Assembly (NCBI RefSeq): GCF_013371465.1
Contig: NZ_JABWDU010000001.1
Coordinates: 797,794 to 861,793 of the forward strand
Length of the DNA stretch: 64,000 nucleotides
Direction: 5' to 3'
Origin: Ensifer oleiphilus
GTDB lineage: Bacteria > Pseudomonadota > Alphaproteobacteria > Rhizobiales > Rhizobiaceae
The position numbers and the translations under genes were made by a program. Position 1 is the stretch's first letter, and every line of letters starts with the position of its first letter. The notes beneath the pieces were generated by a model. That model had not been told where the DNA came from, made no database searches, and saw only the letters and a program-made list of their open reading frames with translations. Shown here one piece after another: positions 43,471-53,621 of the stretch.

Positions 43471-45687
43471 GTGATTCTTAAGACTGCGACCGCACGCAAC
43501 ATGTTTGCCATCGTAATGACTGGCCTTTTGACCTGTATGGTCACGGCTGCCATCGTGTTCTGGCTATCCTACCAGCAGCTGAAAGAGCGCAGCATCGCGG
43601 AGATGACCAACGCCGCCTATGCAAGCGCTGCCAATGTCGAGGCGAGGTTCGCAGAGACGAAGACGCTCGCCGGCAACATGCGCTCCGCTCTCTATGCCAT
43701 GAAGGAAAGCGGCACCACATCTCGCGAGGGCACGGTCGCGCTGCTGAAGACACTGATCGCCGACAATCCTCTGGCCGTCGGCCTCAGCACCGCCTGGGAG
43801 CCAAACGCCTTCGACGGCAAGGATGCGGATTATGTCGGCAAGCCGGGCCATGACGCCAGCGGTCGCTTTATCCCCTACATCGCGCGCTCCGGCGACCAGA
43901 TCGTCCACGAGGCGCTTGTCGACTACGACAAGCCCGGCGCCGGCGACTACTATCAGGTTCCCAAGAAGACCGGCCTTGACATGATCACCGAGCCCTACTT
44001 CTACAAGATCAACGGCCAGGACGTGCTGATGACGTCGATCATGGTGCCGCTGAAGCTCGACAATGCTTTTGTCGGCGTCGATGGCGTCGACATGGCGCTT
44101 GGCCAGCTTTCCAAGGAACTTGGCAAACTGGCGCCGTTCGGCACCGGCTTCGTTTCGCTGGTCAGCCAGGGCGGCAGCATCATCAGCCACCCCGACGAGA
44201 AATTCCTCGGAAAATCGCTGAAGGATACCGGGCTCGATGCCGGCGGTTGGGGGCAGCTTCTGGGCAAGACCGAACATGCGCTCGAACTCACGCATACGGA
44301 TGGCTCGGTGCATATCGCCGTCGCCGTGCCGGTCAAGCTTCTGCCGGATACCACCTGGTACGTCGTGGTATCCGTGCCGCAGGCGACCGTGTTTGCCGGT
44401 CTCTCGCAGCTTGCAATGATCTCCGTCGCGGTTATCGCCGTCGCAGCCCTGATCATGATCCTGGTCGGCTGGACGCTCGCCACCCGCTTCCGCAAGCGCG
44501 TTGCAGCGGTCATCGGCGTCACCGGTGAAATCGCAGCCGGCAAGACCGATGTCGATCTGTCGGAAGCCGAGCGCAAGGACGAGATCGGCGATCTCGCCCG
44601 TTCGCTGCAGGTCTTGCGTGATGCGACCATCGCCAAGCTCAAGCTCGAAGACGAAGCGGATGCGAACCGTTCGCTGTCGGAGCGCGAGCGTCTGGAACGC
44701 CAGGCGCGGGATGCCCGTGACGCAGCCGAAGTGCAGCAGGCCGTCGATGGCCTTGCAACCGGCCTCGGTCGTCTCGCCGACGGCGATCTCGCCTACCGCA
44801 TCGACAATCCGTTTGCCGATCGTCTCGATCGCCTGCGCGCCGATTTCAACAACTCGGTCGCCAAGCTGCACGACACGCTCTGCGCCGTCGGCGCCAATGC
44901 CCGCGGCATCGATGCCGGCGCGACGGAAATCCGCTCGGCCGCCGACGATCTCGCACGTCGCACCGAGCAGCAGGCAGCCTCCGTCGAAGAAACGGCAGCG
45001 GCGCTCGAAGAGATCACCACCACGGTCAAGGACTCCGCCCGTCGCGCCGAGGAAGTCGGCGCGCTGGTCGCCCGCACGCGGGCGGGTGCCGAAAAGTCCG
45101 GCGAGGTCGTTGCCAACGCCGTTGTGGCGATGCATGCGATCGAGAAGTCCTCGGGTGAAATCTCCAACATCATCGGCGTCATCGACGAGATCGCCTTCCA
45201 GACCAACCTTTTGGCACTGAATGCCGGCGTCGAGGCGGCGCGGGCAGGCGATGCGGGCCGCGGCTTTGCTGTCGTCGCCCAGGAAGTACGCGAGCTCGCT
45301 CAGCGCTCGGCCAATGCCGCCAAGGAGATCAAGGCGCTGATCACCACCTCGGGCAACCAGGTGCGCAACGGCGTGACGCTGGTCGGCGATACCGGCAAGG
45401 CACTGGAGACGATTGTTGCCGAAGTGCAGGAGATCAACAAGCATGTGAGCGCGATCGTCACTGCGACGCGCGAACAGTCGACCGGTCTTCAGGAGATCAA
45501 CACGGCGGTCAACACCATGGACCAGGGCACGCAGCAGAACGCGGCGATGGTGGAAGAGCAGACGGCGGCAAGCCATGGTCTCGCCTCCGAAGCCGCTTCG
45601 CTCAACGCGCTTCTCGCGCAGTTCAACCTTGGCAACACCCAGAGCGCCTATGCTCCGGCACCAACGTCCCGTCGACGGGCGGCATAA
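43471..45687 (+). CDS. Methyl-accepting chemotaxis protein with Cache sensor (MCP 2)
   Basis: The start is a GTG at 43471, with AAGGGAG at 43457-43463. The 738-residue receptor opens with a membrane helix (residues 11-32) and a periplasmic dCache-type sensor ([40 protein letters not shown]). A second helix lies near 305-330, then a HAMP domain and a signalling domain nearly identical to that of MCP 1. The sensor differs clearly from that of MCP 1, so ligand range should differ while the output is shared. No CheR-docking pentapeptide is present. A bidirectional terminator follows. Confidence 0.93.
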   Translation: MILKTATARNMFAIVMTGLLTCMVTAAIVFWLSYQQLKERSIAEMTNAAYASAANVEARFAETKTLAGNMRSALYAMKESGTTSREGTVALLKTLIADNPLAVGLSTAWEPNAFDGKDADYVGKPGHDASGRFIPYIARSGDQIVHEALVDYDKPGAGDYYQVPKKTGLDMITEPYFYKINGQDVLMTSIMVPLKLDNAFVGVDGVDMALGQLSKELGKLAPFGTGFVSLVSQGGSIISHPDEKFLGKSLKDTGLDAGGWGQLLGKTEHALELTHTDGSVHIAVAVPVKLLPDTTWYVVVSVPQATVFAGLSQLAMISVAVIAVAALIMILVGWTLATRFRKRVAAVIGVTGEIAAGKTDVDLSEAERKDEIGDLARSLQVLRDATIAKLKLEDEADANRSLSERERLERQARDARDAAEVQQAVDGLATGLGRLADGDLAYRIDNPFADRLDRLRADFNNSVAKLHDTLCAVGANARGIDAGATEIRSAADDLARRTEQQAASVEETAAALEEITTTVKDSARRAEEVGALVARTRAGAEKSGEVVANAVVAMHAIEKSSGEISNIIGVIDEIAFQTNLLALNAGVEAARAGDAGRGFAVVAQEVRELAQRSANAAKEIKALITTSGNQVRNGVTLVGDTGKALETIVAEVQEINKHVSAIVTATREQSTGLQEINTAVNTMDQGTQQNAAMVEEQTAASHGLASEAASLNALLAQFNLGNTQSAYAPAPTSRRRAA
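44644..45660 (+). repeat. Long direct repeat shared by MCP 1 and MCP 2 (copy 2)
   Basis: Second copy of the segment at 42086-43102. The sequence similarity starts at CTCGAAGACGAAGCGGATGC and runs to the last codons; upstream of this point the two genes are unrelated at the DNA level. Confidence 0.9.
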
Positions 45688-45714
45688 GGCTGCGATATCA
45701 ACGCGAATGATGAG

Positions 45715-45740
45715 AAAAGGCCCGGAAGTTCGGGCCTTTT
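45715..45740. terminator. Bidirectional terminator between MCP 2 and the RNA methyltransferase gene
   Basis: AAAAGGCCCG loop CGGGCCTTTT is symmetric with A- and T-runs on both sides and lies between two convergent genes, so it can serve both. Confidence 0.85.
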
Positions 45741-45741
45741 T

Positions 45742-46992
45742 CTATTTCTCCAGCGTCGCGACGGCCTCGACATGAGCCGACCAGAGGAACTGGTCGATCG
45801 GCGTGACCGAGGTGATGCGGTAGCCGGCGGCAACGAGGATTGCGAGATCGCGGGCAAGCGTGATCGGGTTGCAGGAGACCGCGACGACCTTTTTGACGCC
45901 GGAACGGGCGATCTCCTGACATTGCACTTCGGCGCCGGCGCGCGGCGGGTCGAAGACGATGGCGTCGAAGACTTTCAGTTCCTGTGCCATGAGCGGCCGG
46001 CGGAAGAGATCGCGCTTCTCGATTGACACCGGCTTCAGCCCTTGCGTGTTGCGGGCGGCAAAGTCGAGCGCCTTCAGCGCCTTGTCTTCGCCTTCGACCG
46101 CGTGCACCCGCGCCTTGCGGGCGATGCGCAGGGCGAATGTGCCGCTGCCGGCAAACAGGTCGGCAACGCGTTTTGCCTTGCCGATATGATCGAGCACCAG
46201 CGCAGCCATCGCCTCTTCTGCCGCAAGTGTCGCCTGGGTGAAGCCGCCAGGGGGAGGCGACACGGCGATACCACCGAATTCTATGATCGGCTTGGTGGGT
46301 TCGACGATGATCTCGCCGTTGAGGCTGACGCGGGCAATGCCGCGTTCGCCGAGTACCGTCTCGACCGTGCGCCGGCGTTCGCGGTCGCCAAATCCCTTGA
46401 TGCCGTCGACCGAGAGGTCGAGGCCCGTAAGCGTTTCGAGAACGGTAATGCGGAAAGGTTCGGCGTTGACCGCCATGGCCGCACCGACCTTGCTGACGGT
46501 GGCGAGCCGCGAGACGATGCCGGGGCTCGCGACGGGACATTCCGAAATCGCGACGATGTGGTGGCTCTCCGCCTGGTTGAAGCCGAGCAGTAGGTCCTTC
46601 TCGGTCTTGCGGGCGGTAAACACGGCGCGGCGGCGCTCTCCCGGACGGGCTGCGATCAACGGGGCGACTTCAGGCTTCAGCCCCTTCGACTTCAGGGCGT
46701 TTATCACCAGGTCGCGCTTGAACGTCTGGTAGAGGGGATCGGCGGCATGCTGCAGCGTGCAGCCGCCGCAGGTGCCGTTCTCGCCATCCGGGCCGAAATG
46801 GCGACAGTGCGGCGCGACCCTATCAGGCGAGGATTCGCGCAGCGAGATCAGCGTGCCCTGAGACTTGTTGACCGCAAGGGCAGCACTTTCGCCCGGCAGC
46901 GTGAAGGGGACATAGACCGGACCGTCCTCGGTCTCGGCGATGCCGTCGCCCTGCGCGCCAAGGCGGGCGATCGTCAGGGTCTGCGTGCTCAT
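45742..46992 (-). CDS. 23S rRNA/tRNA uracil-C5 methyltransferase (RumA/TrmA family)
   Basis: A 416-residue class I SAM RNA methyltransferase. An N-terminal TRAM-like region is followed by an iron-sulfur cysteine cluster (CRHFGPDGENGTCGGCTLQH), a SAM-binding domain (VADLFAGSGTFALRIA) and the catalytic VSCNPITLARD cysteine motif. The family makes m5U in 23S rRNA or tRNA; which target applies here cannot be told. Its ATG overlaps the tlyA stop (ATGA), so it is translated with tlyA. Confidence 0.92.
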   Translation of the reverse strand: MSTQTLTIARLGAQGDGIAETEDGPVYVPFTLPGESAALAVNKSQGTLISLRESSPDRVAPHCRHFGPDGENGTCGGCTLQHAADPLYQTFKRDLVINALKSKGLKPEVAPLIAARPGERRRAVFTARKTEKDLLLGFNQAESHHIVAISECPVASPGIVSRLATVSKVGAAMAVNAEPFRITVLETLTGLDLSVDGIKGFGDRERRRTVETVLGERGIARVSLNGEIIVEPTKPIIEFGGIAVSPPPGGFTQATLAAEEAMAALVLDHIGKAKRVADLFAGSGTFALRIARKARVHAVEGEDKALKALDFAARNTQGLKPVSIEKRDLFRRPLMAQELKVFDAIVFDPPRAGAEVQCQEIARSGVKKVVAVSCNPITLARDLAILVAAGYRITSVTPIDQFLWSAHVEAVATLEK

Positions 46993-47759
46993 GGCTTTTT
47001 TCCGGCCAGCAGGAATTCGACGTTGCCGTCGCCGCCTGCAATCGGCGAGGGGATCAGGCCAAGGCTCTGCCAGCCCATGTCCTCGACCAGCCAGCGCTCG
47101 AGTTCGGCGGCAACGGCCGGCGCGCTCTCAGGATCCTTGAGCAGACCGGCCTTGCTGATCGCATCGCGACCGGCCTCGAACTGCGGCTTGACCAGCAGAA
47201 TGCAATGCGCGCCAGACAGCGCCATTTCGAGTGCCGGCGGCAGGGCGAGCTTCAGCGAAATGAACGACACGTCCGATACGATGAAGGTCACATCGCGGTT
47301 GTCGATGTCGTCCTCGGTCATCGCGCGGGCGTTGAGGCCCTCGATGCTGGTGACGCGCGGATCGCTCTCGATGCGCGGATGGATCTGGCCATGGCCGACA
47401 TCGATGGCGACCACATGCTCGGCGCCGCGCTTCAACAGCACTTCGGTGAAGCCGCCGGTCGACGCGCCGATATCGACGCAGCTCTCGCCCGTGGGATCGA
47501 GCCCGAAATGATCGAGCGCTGCGACAAGCTTCAGCGCCGCGCGGGAGACATAATCCTGCGCCGGATCGTCGATGGTGATGGTCACGCTCTCGGCAAAGGC
47601 CAACGACGGCTTGGTGACCGTGCGGCCGTCGACCTTTACGGTGCCGCGCTGGATCGCGTCGCGGGCGCGAGCGCGACTGGCGACCAGTCCCGTGTTGAGC
47701 AGCAACTGGTCCAGGCGGACCCTGTTCTTGTGTTCTTCATTCTGGCGATCTTCTGACAT
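46989..47759 (-). CDS. tlyA: TlyA family rRNA 2'-O-methyltransferase / S4-domain protein
   Basis: The ATG at 47759 gives 256 residues; the frame is open to 47873. An N-terminal S4 RNA-binding domain (RLDQLLLNTGLVASRARARD) is followed by an FtsJ-type SAM domain (CVDIGASTGGFTEVLLKRGA, VVAIDVGHGQIHP, ILLVKPQFEAGR). TlyA methylates ribosomal RNA 2'-OH groups and is linked to capreomycin sensitivity and hemolysin-like phenotypes in other bacteria. It overlaps the downstream RumA-like gene by 4 bases. Confidence 0.93.
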   Translation of the reverse strand: MSEDRQNEEHKNRVRLDQLLLNTGLVASRARARDAIQRGTVKVDGRTVTKPSLAFAESVTITIDDPAQDYVSRAALKLVAALDHFGLDPTGESCVDIGASTGGFTEVLLKRGAEHVVAIDVGHGQIHPRIESDPRVTSIEGLNARAMTEDDIDNRDVTFIVSDVSFISLKLALPPALEMALSGAHCILLVKPQFEAGRDAISKAGLLKDPESAPAVAAELERWLVEDMGWQSLGLIPSPIAGGDGNVEFLLAGKKP

Positions 47760-48009
47760 GTGCTTCTCATGGAGGCTCGCCGGCCTTATGGCAAGCCCCT
47801 TCGCTGCCAAGCGGGCTTTGCGGCGGGAAAGATCGAGCAATAAAGACGCCGAAGAAAACAGGGTAATATTCACGTCTCCTTAAATGATGCGTGGCAATTT
47901 CACCAAATGTCGCAACCTGCATGAAGCAGGATCTCCGCCCCTTAATCGGACCTCCCGACACATCTGATCATCCCCCGACCTGACGCCGTCTGGCGCAAGG
48001 AGTTTCCGC

Positions 48010-50223
48010 ATGCCCCGCTTTCATCTCAGGCTTTCGCACCGTATCGGCTTGCTGGTGCCGATCGCCGTCGCCGGCATTCTCGCCATCGTCGGCATCTTCA
48101 TCGTCGAGCGGGATATCGAGGAGGGGTATCGCGAGCAGGTGCAGGTCTATCGCGACGCGGATAGGGCGCTCCTGGTCCTTGAAAGCCAATTCCTGCAGAA
48201 CCGTCGCGCGGAAAAGGACTTTCTGCTTAGGCGAGAGGAGAAGTACACCGCTTCGCATCAGGACGTCGCCGTCAAGGCAAACGAGACGATCGCCGCGCTC
48301 GGCAACCTGCTCGACAGCCAGTCGACGCGGGCGCAACTCAAGCTGATTTCAGAGGGTTACGAACGCTACCTCACTGAATTCGTGGCTGTTGCCGACGCCA
48401 ACCGCATGCTTGGGCTTGAACCGTCGGCCGGCAAGGAAGGCGCGATGCGGGCTGCGGTCCACACGATCGAGGAAGCGCTGAAGTCCGTTTCGGACAAGGG
48501 GCTGAAGGCAAGCATGCTGACGATGCGCCGCCACGAGAAAGACTTCATCATGCGGCGCGATCACAAATACGTCGAGAAGCATGCCGAAGAGGTGAAGGTC
48601 TTCGCAGGCTTCCCGACGGAGACGTTCGGTGGCAAGGATAACCAGGCGAAGATCCTGGCGGCATTGAAGAATTACGGCGACGCATTTTCGGATTATGCCG
48701 CGATGGCCGAAAACGATGCGGTCTTGCGCAAGCGGATGTCCGAGACTTTTTCCGCCATCGAGCCGATCTTCGAGCAGATGGCGACGGCGATCGAGGCTGA
48801 GAAGGCCGATGCCGAGACTAAAAGCGCAGCGATGCAGCAGTTCGCAGAGAAGGTCGCACTCGCTGCTGTCCTTGCGGCCATCGCCATCATCGCGGCCACG
48901 GTCTTCCTCGTCGGCCGGACAATTTCCAAACCGATCGTCGCCACCACCCGTTCGATGACGCGTCTCGCCGAAGGTGACACTGCGTCCGCCATCCCCTATG
49001 CCGGCCGGAAGGACGAAATCGGCGAGATGGCTGGTGCTGTCGAAATCTTCCGGCAGGCGGCGATCGCCAACCAGAGGCTGGAGGCGGAAGCTGCTGATAG
49101 CCGCGCCCGTGCCGATGCTGAGCGCGCACGCCTGCAGGAGGAGGCCGAAGCTGCCGCCCAGGCACGCCTTCGCCAGGCAACCTCCGGCCTTGCCGGCGGC
49201 CTGCAACGGTTGGCGGCCGGTGACCTCGCCTTCCAACTGTCGGAGCCTTTTGCGCCGGATTTCGAGCAGCTGCGCCATGACCTTAACTCGGCCGTGTCGC
49301 GGCTAGGCGATGCGCTGGCGGCGGTCGCCGATTCCAGCGGCTCGATCGATGGCGGCTCGCGCGAAATCAGCGAGAGCGCCGACGACCTCTCGCGGCGTAC
49401 CGAGCAGCAGGCCGCCTCGCTGGAGCAGACGGCAGCTGCCCTTGATGAGATCACTGCCAATGTCACAAGCTCGACCCGGCGTGCTGAAGAAGCGCGCGTC
49501 GTGGCGGGCGAGGCAAATTCAAGCGCCGCCAAATCCGGTGTCGTTGTCGCAAGCGCCGTGGAGGCGATGCGCCGGATCGAAAGCTCCTCCGGCCAGATCT
49601 CCAACATCATCGGTGTCATTGACGAGATCGCTTTCCAGACCAATCTCCTGGCGCTCAATGCCGGCGTCGAGGCTGCGCGGGCAGGCGATGCCGGAAAGGG
49701 GTTTGCAGTCGTCGCCCAGGAGGTGCGCGAACTTGCCCAGCGCTCGGCCAAGGCCGCCAAGGAGATCAAGGAGCTTATCCGCAATTCCAGCGTCGAGGTC
49801 GAAGGTGGGGTCAAGCTGGTGCGTGATACCGGCGAGGCGCTGAAGGCGATCGGTGGCCACGTCGCCACGATCAACCAGCACATGGACGCGATCGCCATTT
49901 CGGCACGCGAACAGTCGGTGGGCCTCAGCGAAGTCAACACCGCCGTCAACCAGATGGACCAGGTGACGCAGAAGAATGCAGCGATGGTCGAAGAGGCCAA
50001 CGCCGCCAGTGCTCAGCTTGCCAACGAAGCCGGACGCCTGCGCGAGCTCATTGCCCGCTTCACCCTGCCGGGTCGAACGAGTGGCGCGACTGCGGCAAGC
50101 GACCTGCGCGCCATGGCGCGTACGATGGCTGCGCCAACGGCACCGGTGCGCGCGGCGAGTGCCGCACGTCCGATATCACGCGGCAATGCGGCAGTGGCAC
50201 AGGACGACTGGCAGGAATTCTGA
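48010..50223 (+). CDS. Methyl-accepting chemotaxis protein with HBM-type sensor (MCP 3)
   Basis: A 737-residue receptor. A membrane helix near 11-30 precedes a long all-helical periplasmic domain with QFLQNRRAEKDFLLRREEKY and a related MRRHEKDFIMRRDHKYVEKH repeat, typical of helical bimodular (HBM) sensors of organic acids. A second helix (about 282-303) and a HAMP domain precede the signalling domain ([20 protein letters not shown]). The last residues, DWQEF, fit the CheR/CheB-docking pentapeptide (xWxxF), which MCP 1 and MCP 2 lack. It sits between dxs and tlyA in the opposite direction to both. Confidence 0.93.
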   Translation: MPRFHLRLSHRIGLLVPIAVAGILAIVGIFIVERDIEEGYREQVQVYRDADRALLVLESQFLQNRRAEKDFLLRREEKYTASHQDVAVKANETIAALGNLLDSQSTRAQLKLISEGYERYLTEFVAVADANRMLGLEPSAGKEGAMRAAVHTIEEALKSVSDKGLKASMLTMRRHEKDFIMRRDHKYVEKHAEEVKVFAGFPTETFGGKDNQAKILAALKNYGDAFSDYAAMAENDAVLRKRMSETFSAIEPIFEQMATAIEAEKADAETKSAAMQQFAEKVALAAVLAAIAIIAATVFLVGRTISKPIVATTRSMTRLAEGDTASAIPYAGRKDEIGEMAGAVEIFRQAAIANQRLEAEAADSRARADAERARLQEEAEAAAQARLRQATSGLAGGLQRLAAGDLAFQLSEPFAPDFEQLRHDLNSAVSRLGDALAAVADSSGSIDGGSREISESADDLSRRTEQQAASLEQTAAALDEITANVTSSTRRAEEARVVAGEANSSAAKSGVVVASAVEAMRRIESSSGQISNIIGVIDEIAFQTNLLALNAGVEAARAGDAGKGFAVVAQEVRELAQRSAKAAKEIKELIRNSSVEVEGGVKLVRDTGEALKAIGGHVATINQHMDAIAISAREQSVGLSEVNTAVNQMDQVTQKNAAMVEEANAASAQLANEAGRLRELIARFTLPGRTSGATAASDLRAMARTMAAPTAPVRAASAARPISRGNAAVAQDDWQEF

Positions 50224-50249
50224 TTGTCGCCGAAGCACGACAAGAAGGC

Positions 50250-50280
50250 AAAAGACCCCGGTTCTTCGCCGGGGTCTTTT
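50250..50280. terminator. Rho-independent terminator after MCP 3
   Basis: AAAAGACCCCGG loop CCGGGGTCTTTT, with A- and T-runs on either side, 26 bases after the stop codon. It could also stop transcripts from the convergent dxs gene. Confidence 0.85.
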
Positions 50281-50289
50281 GTATCTCAA

Positions 50290-50390
50290 GCCTGTCGCGC
50301 AAAAGTGTGCAGCGGATTTGCGCCAGAGACTTGCGTAAATACAAGAGCATAAAGCGCGCCAAGCGAATCTGAAAGATCGCGAAGCGCTCT
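50290..50390 (+). repeat. Dispersed ~100-bp intergenic repeat, family 1, copy B
   Basis: Same family as 20877-20978 and 63625-63730: GTCGCGCAAAAGT, then TGCAGCGGATTTGCGC, CTTGCGTAAATACAAG and AAGCGCGCCAAGCGAATCTG, ending GATCGCGAAGCGCT. Its right end is 25 bases 3' of the dxs stop codon. Confidence 0.8.
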
Positions 50391-50414
50391 GCGGTAGTCG
50401 TAGACTATGCAGGC

Positions 50415-52352
50415 TTAGCCAGCCGCGCCAAGTCCGATATCCTGCTTCTGGCCGAGCGCCTTGAATACGGTCGAAACGATGCCGGCGCGGTCGAGGCCGG
50501 CGGCGGCGTACATTGCTTCGGGCTTGGCCTGTTCCATCCAGATATCGGGCATCACCATCGGGCGAACCTTCAGGCCGCCATCGAGCAGGCCGTCTTCGGC
50601 GAGGAACTGCAGTACGTGGCTGGCGAAGCCGCCGACAGCGCCTTCCTCGATGGTAACAAGCACTTCGTGATGGCGCGCAAGCTGGCGGATGAGGTCATGG
50701 TCGAGCGGCTTGGCAAAGCGTGCGTCCGCAACGGTTGTAGAAAGGCCCGCCGCATCGAGATCTTCGGCAGCCATCAAACAGTCGGCAAGACGGGTGCCGA
50801 ACGAAAGCAGTGCCACCTTCGAGCCCTGCTTGACCACACGGCCCTTGCCGATTTCGAGAATCTGGCCGCGCTCGGGCATCTCTACGCCCACGCCTTCGCC
50901 GCGCGGATAGCGGAACGAAATCGGACCGGCATCATAGGCTGCGGCCGTGCGCACCATGTGCTTGAGTTCCGCCTCGTCGGCTGCCGCCATGACGACGAAG
51001 CCGGGCAGGGTGGCAAGATAGGTGGTGTCGAAGGAGCCCGCATGGGTCGGCCCGTCGGCGCCGACGAAGCCGGCGCGGTCGATCGGGAAGCGCACCGGCA
51101 AGCCCTGGATCGCCACGTCGTGGACCACCTGGTCGTAGCCGCGCTGAAGGAAGGTGGAGTAAAGCGCTGCAAACGGCTTGTAGCCTTCGGAGGCAAGGCC
51201 GGCCGCAAAGGTCACGGCATGCTGTTCGGCAATGCCGACGTCGAAGCAGCGCTTGGGGTGGGCCAGCGCAAACTTGTCGAGACCGGTGCCCGACGGCATG
51301 GCGGCCGTGACCGCAACGATCTTGTCGTCGAAACCGGCTTCCTGTGTCAGCGCTTCGGCGAAGACCGAGGTGTAGGCGGGTGCATTCGGCTTTGCCTTGG
51401 CCTGCGCGCCGGTGATGACGTCGAACTTGTTGACGCCGTGATACTTGTCGGCGGCGGCTTCGGCGGGCGGGTAGCCCTTGCCCTTCTGTGTCACCACATG
51501 GATCAGCACCGGGCCCTTGGCGTTGTCGCGCACGTTGCGCAACACGGGCAACAGGTGCTCGAACGAGTGACCGTCGATCGGGCCGATATGGTAGAAGCCC
51601 ATCTCCTCGAACAGCGTGCCGCCGGTGACGTAACCGCGCGCGTGCTCGACGGCGCGGGTGATTGCCCGATCTACCGTCTTGCCGAGATAGGCCGTCAGCT
51701 TCTTGCCGACTTCGCGGATGCCCATATAGGTGCGGCCGGAGGCGAGACGCGCGAGATAGGCGCTCATTGCGCCCGTCGGCTGCGCGATCGACATGTCGTT
51801 GTCGTTGAGGATGACGATCAGGCGCGCATCGAGCGCGCCGGCATTGTTCAGCGCCTCATAGGCCATGCCGGCCGACAGCGCGCCGTCGCCGATGACGGCG
51901 ATGACGTTACGGTTGATGCCGTCGAGGTCTGCGGCAACCGCCATGCCGAGGCCGGCGGAAATGGACGTCGAGGAGTGCGCGGCACCGAAGGGATCGTATT
52001 CGCTTTCGGCGCGACGGGTGAAGCCGGAAAGGCCGCCTTCCTGGCGCAGCGTACGGATGCGGTCGCGACGGCCGGTCAGGATCTTGTGCGGGTAGCACTG
52101 ATGGCCGACGTCGAAGATCAGCCGGTCATGCGGTGTGTTGAACACCTTGTGGATGGCGATCGTCAATTCGACGACACCCAGGCCTGCGCCGAGGTGGCCG
52201 CCGGTGCGCGAGACCGCATCGATCATCTCTGCACGAACTTCGCCGGCAAGCTGCGGCAGATCCCGGTCGTCGATCTTCTTCAGATCGTCGGGGAAGGTCA
52301 CCTTGTCGAGCAAGGGAGTTGCCGGCATTGGGGTGGTTGGCAGTTGTGTCAC
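50415..52352 (-). CDS. dxs: 1-deoxy-D-xylulose-5-phosphate synthase
   Basis: The first and usually rate-limiting enzyme of the MEP isoprenoid pathway; it condenses pyruvate and glyceraldehyde-3-phosphate with thiamine diphosphate. The 645-residue sequence is canonical: [30 protein letters not shown], the TPP motif [18 protein letters not shown]...LNDN, and [15 protein letters not shown] with [21 protein letters not shown] use the GTG start at 52352; an ATG at 52328 is the alternative. Repeat copy B lies just beyond its 3' end. Confidence 0.98.
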   Translation of the reverse strand: MTQLPTTPMPATPLLDKVTFPDDLKKIDDRDLPQLAGEVRAEMIDAVSRTGGHLGAGLGVVELTIAIHKVFNTPHDRLIFDVGHQCYPHKILTGRRDRIRTLRQEGGLSGFTRRAESEYDPFGAAHSSTSISAGLGMAVAADLDGINRNVIAVIGDGALSAGMAYEALNNAGALDARLIVILNDNDMSIAQPTGAMSAYLARLASGRTYMGIREVGKKLTAYLGKTVDRAITRAVEHARGYVTGGTLFEEMGFYHIGPIDGHSFEHLLPVLRNVRDNAKGPVLIHVVTQKGKGYPPAEAAADKYHGVNKFDVITGAQAKAKPNAPAYTSVFAEALTQEAGFDDKIVAVTAAMPSGTGLDKFALAHPKRCFDVGIAEQHAVTFAAGLASEGYKPFAALYSTFLQRGYDQVVHDVAIQGLPVRFPIDRAGFVGADGPTHAGSFDTTYLATLPGFVVMAAADEAELKHMVRTAAAYDAGPISFRYPRGEGVGVEMPERGQILEIGKGRVVKQGSKVALLSFGTRLADCLMAAEDLDAAGLSTTVADARFAKPLDHDLIRQLARHHEVLVTIEEGAVGGFASHVLQFLAEDGLLDGGLKVRPMVMPDIWMEQAKPEAMYAAAGLDRAGIVSTVFKALGQKQDIGLGAAG

Positions 52353-52481
52353 TCTGCATGCCTCATGCGCACCGCACGGATCGGGTGCGCGAATAGTTGG
52401 TTGTATAGTTAAAGCGGCTCTTTAGACGCAATCGTTGCTGAATGCAAAAGTAGGCTTTCCTGCGTCGTCATCCAAGACACT

Positions 52482-52557
52482 ACTGCATGATTCCCTGAAT
52501 CGAAATCGATTTAAGGAAACATGCGGCAACCTGAAGCGACAAATCTGTCGCTTCAGG
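52482..52557. repeat. Intergenic palindromic repeat, family 2 (second-half copy) with adjacent hairpin
   Basis: CTGCATGATTCCCTGAATCG, AAATCGATTTAAGGAAACAT and GCGGCA match the second half of the element at 8283-8391. A separate perfect hairpin, CCTGAAGCGACA loop TGTCGCTTCAGG, follows at 52530-52557. Both lie between dxs and pirin; the hairpin is 30 bases from the pirin stop codon and may help end its transcript. Confidence 0.65.
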
Positions 52558-52587
52558 GCGGCAAGCGTTCACGACTATCCCGTGCCG

Positions 52588-53511
52588 TTAGCCGGCCGGC
52601 AGGGGCACGAATTCCTCCTCGTCGCCGGGCACGATATCGAAGCGGCCGGTGCGCCACTCCTCCTTGGCCTTCTCGATGCGGTCCTTCGACGACGACACGA
52701 AATTCCACCAGATGTGGCGGGCCGAGCCGAGCGCAGCGCCGCCGAACAGCATGATATGACAGCCGAGCGGACCGGCGGTGACGGTGATTTCGTCGCCCGG
52801 ACGGAAGACCAGCAACTGATTGTCGGCAAAGTGGTCGCCGGCGATGATCGCTTCGCCCGAGAGGATATAGAGCGCGCGCTCTTCCCAGTTGGCCGCAAAC
52901 GGCGCGCTTTTGCCGGGTGCGATGTTGAGGTCGACGTAGATCGTGTCGGTAAAGACCGAGACCGGCGATTTCTGTCCTTCGAAGCTGCCGATGACCACCC
53001 GGGCATCGATGCCGCCGTCGCTGAGCTGCGGCAGGTTGTGCCGCTCGGTGTGATCGAAGATCGGGTCGATTTCTTCCTTGTGGTCGGGCAGCGCCAGCCA
53101 GGTCTGCAGCCCCGAGATGGAGCGCGCATGCCCGCGCTGGTTTTCGGGCGAGCGCTCGGAGTGAACGATGCCGCGGCCGGCGGTCATCAGGTTCACGTCA
53201 CCCGGCCGGATCACCATTTCGGTGCCGAGGCTATCGCGGTGCTTGATCTCCCCGTCGAACAGATAGGTAACGGTGGAAAGGCCGATATGAGGATGCGGCC
53301 GAACGTCGATCGCTTCGCCGGCGCGCAGGAGCGCCGGGCCCATGCGATCGAAGAAGATGAACGGCCCGACGAGGCGCCGTCTGGCGGTCGGCAGTGCCCG
53401 GCGAACTTCCAGGCCACCGATGTCGCTGGTGCGCGGAATGATCAGGTGTTCGATCGCGTCGCAGGCGGGTTTGTCGCCGGCGAGCGGGTCGGGGCCAGGA
53501 AAGAAGGACAT
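52588..53511 (-). CDS. Pirin family protein
   Basis: A 307-residue cupin-fold pirin. The N-terminal domain has the metal-binding region RPHPHIGLSTVTYLFDGEIK, with HRDSLG and the HSERSPENQ segment that follows (VMTAGRGIVHSERSPE region), all diagnostic. The C-terminal pirin domain includes the typical WWNFVSSSKDRIEKAKEEWR. Bacterial pirins have quercetinase or regulatory roles; the function here is not known. It lies between xseB and dxs on the same strand. Confidence 0.92.
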   Translation of the reverse strand: MSFFPGPDPLAGDKPACDAIEHLIIPRTSDIGGLEVRRALPTARRRLVGPFIFFDRMGPALLRAGEAIDVRPHPHIGLSTVTYLFDGEIKHRDSLGTEMVIRPGDVNLMTAGRGIVHSERSPENQRGHARSISGLQTWLALPDHKEEIDPIFDHTERHNLPQLSDGGIDARVVIGSFEGQKSPVSVFTDTIYVDLNIAPGKSAPFAANWEERALYILSGEAIIAGDHFADNQLLVFRPGDEITVTAGPLGCHIMLFGGAALGSARHIWWNFVSSSKDRIEKAKEEWRTGRFDIVPGDEEEFVPLPAG

Positions 53512-53621
53512 GGTGCACGCTCCCGTTGTTCGTATGGCCTGACCCTAGCCCCGAACTCGGGCAGCGGGTAGGGGCGAGACGAAGACGCAGCGTTTCCAGA
53601 CGTTGACCAATCCCGCGCCGG

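Noticed and set aside
40988-45576. Two long minus-strand open frames over MCP 1 and MCP 2 with similar products
   Set aside because: Their similarity simply reflects the duplicated signalling segment read in antisense; no domain is present.
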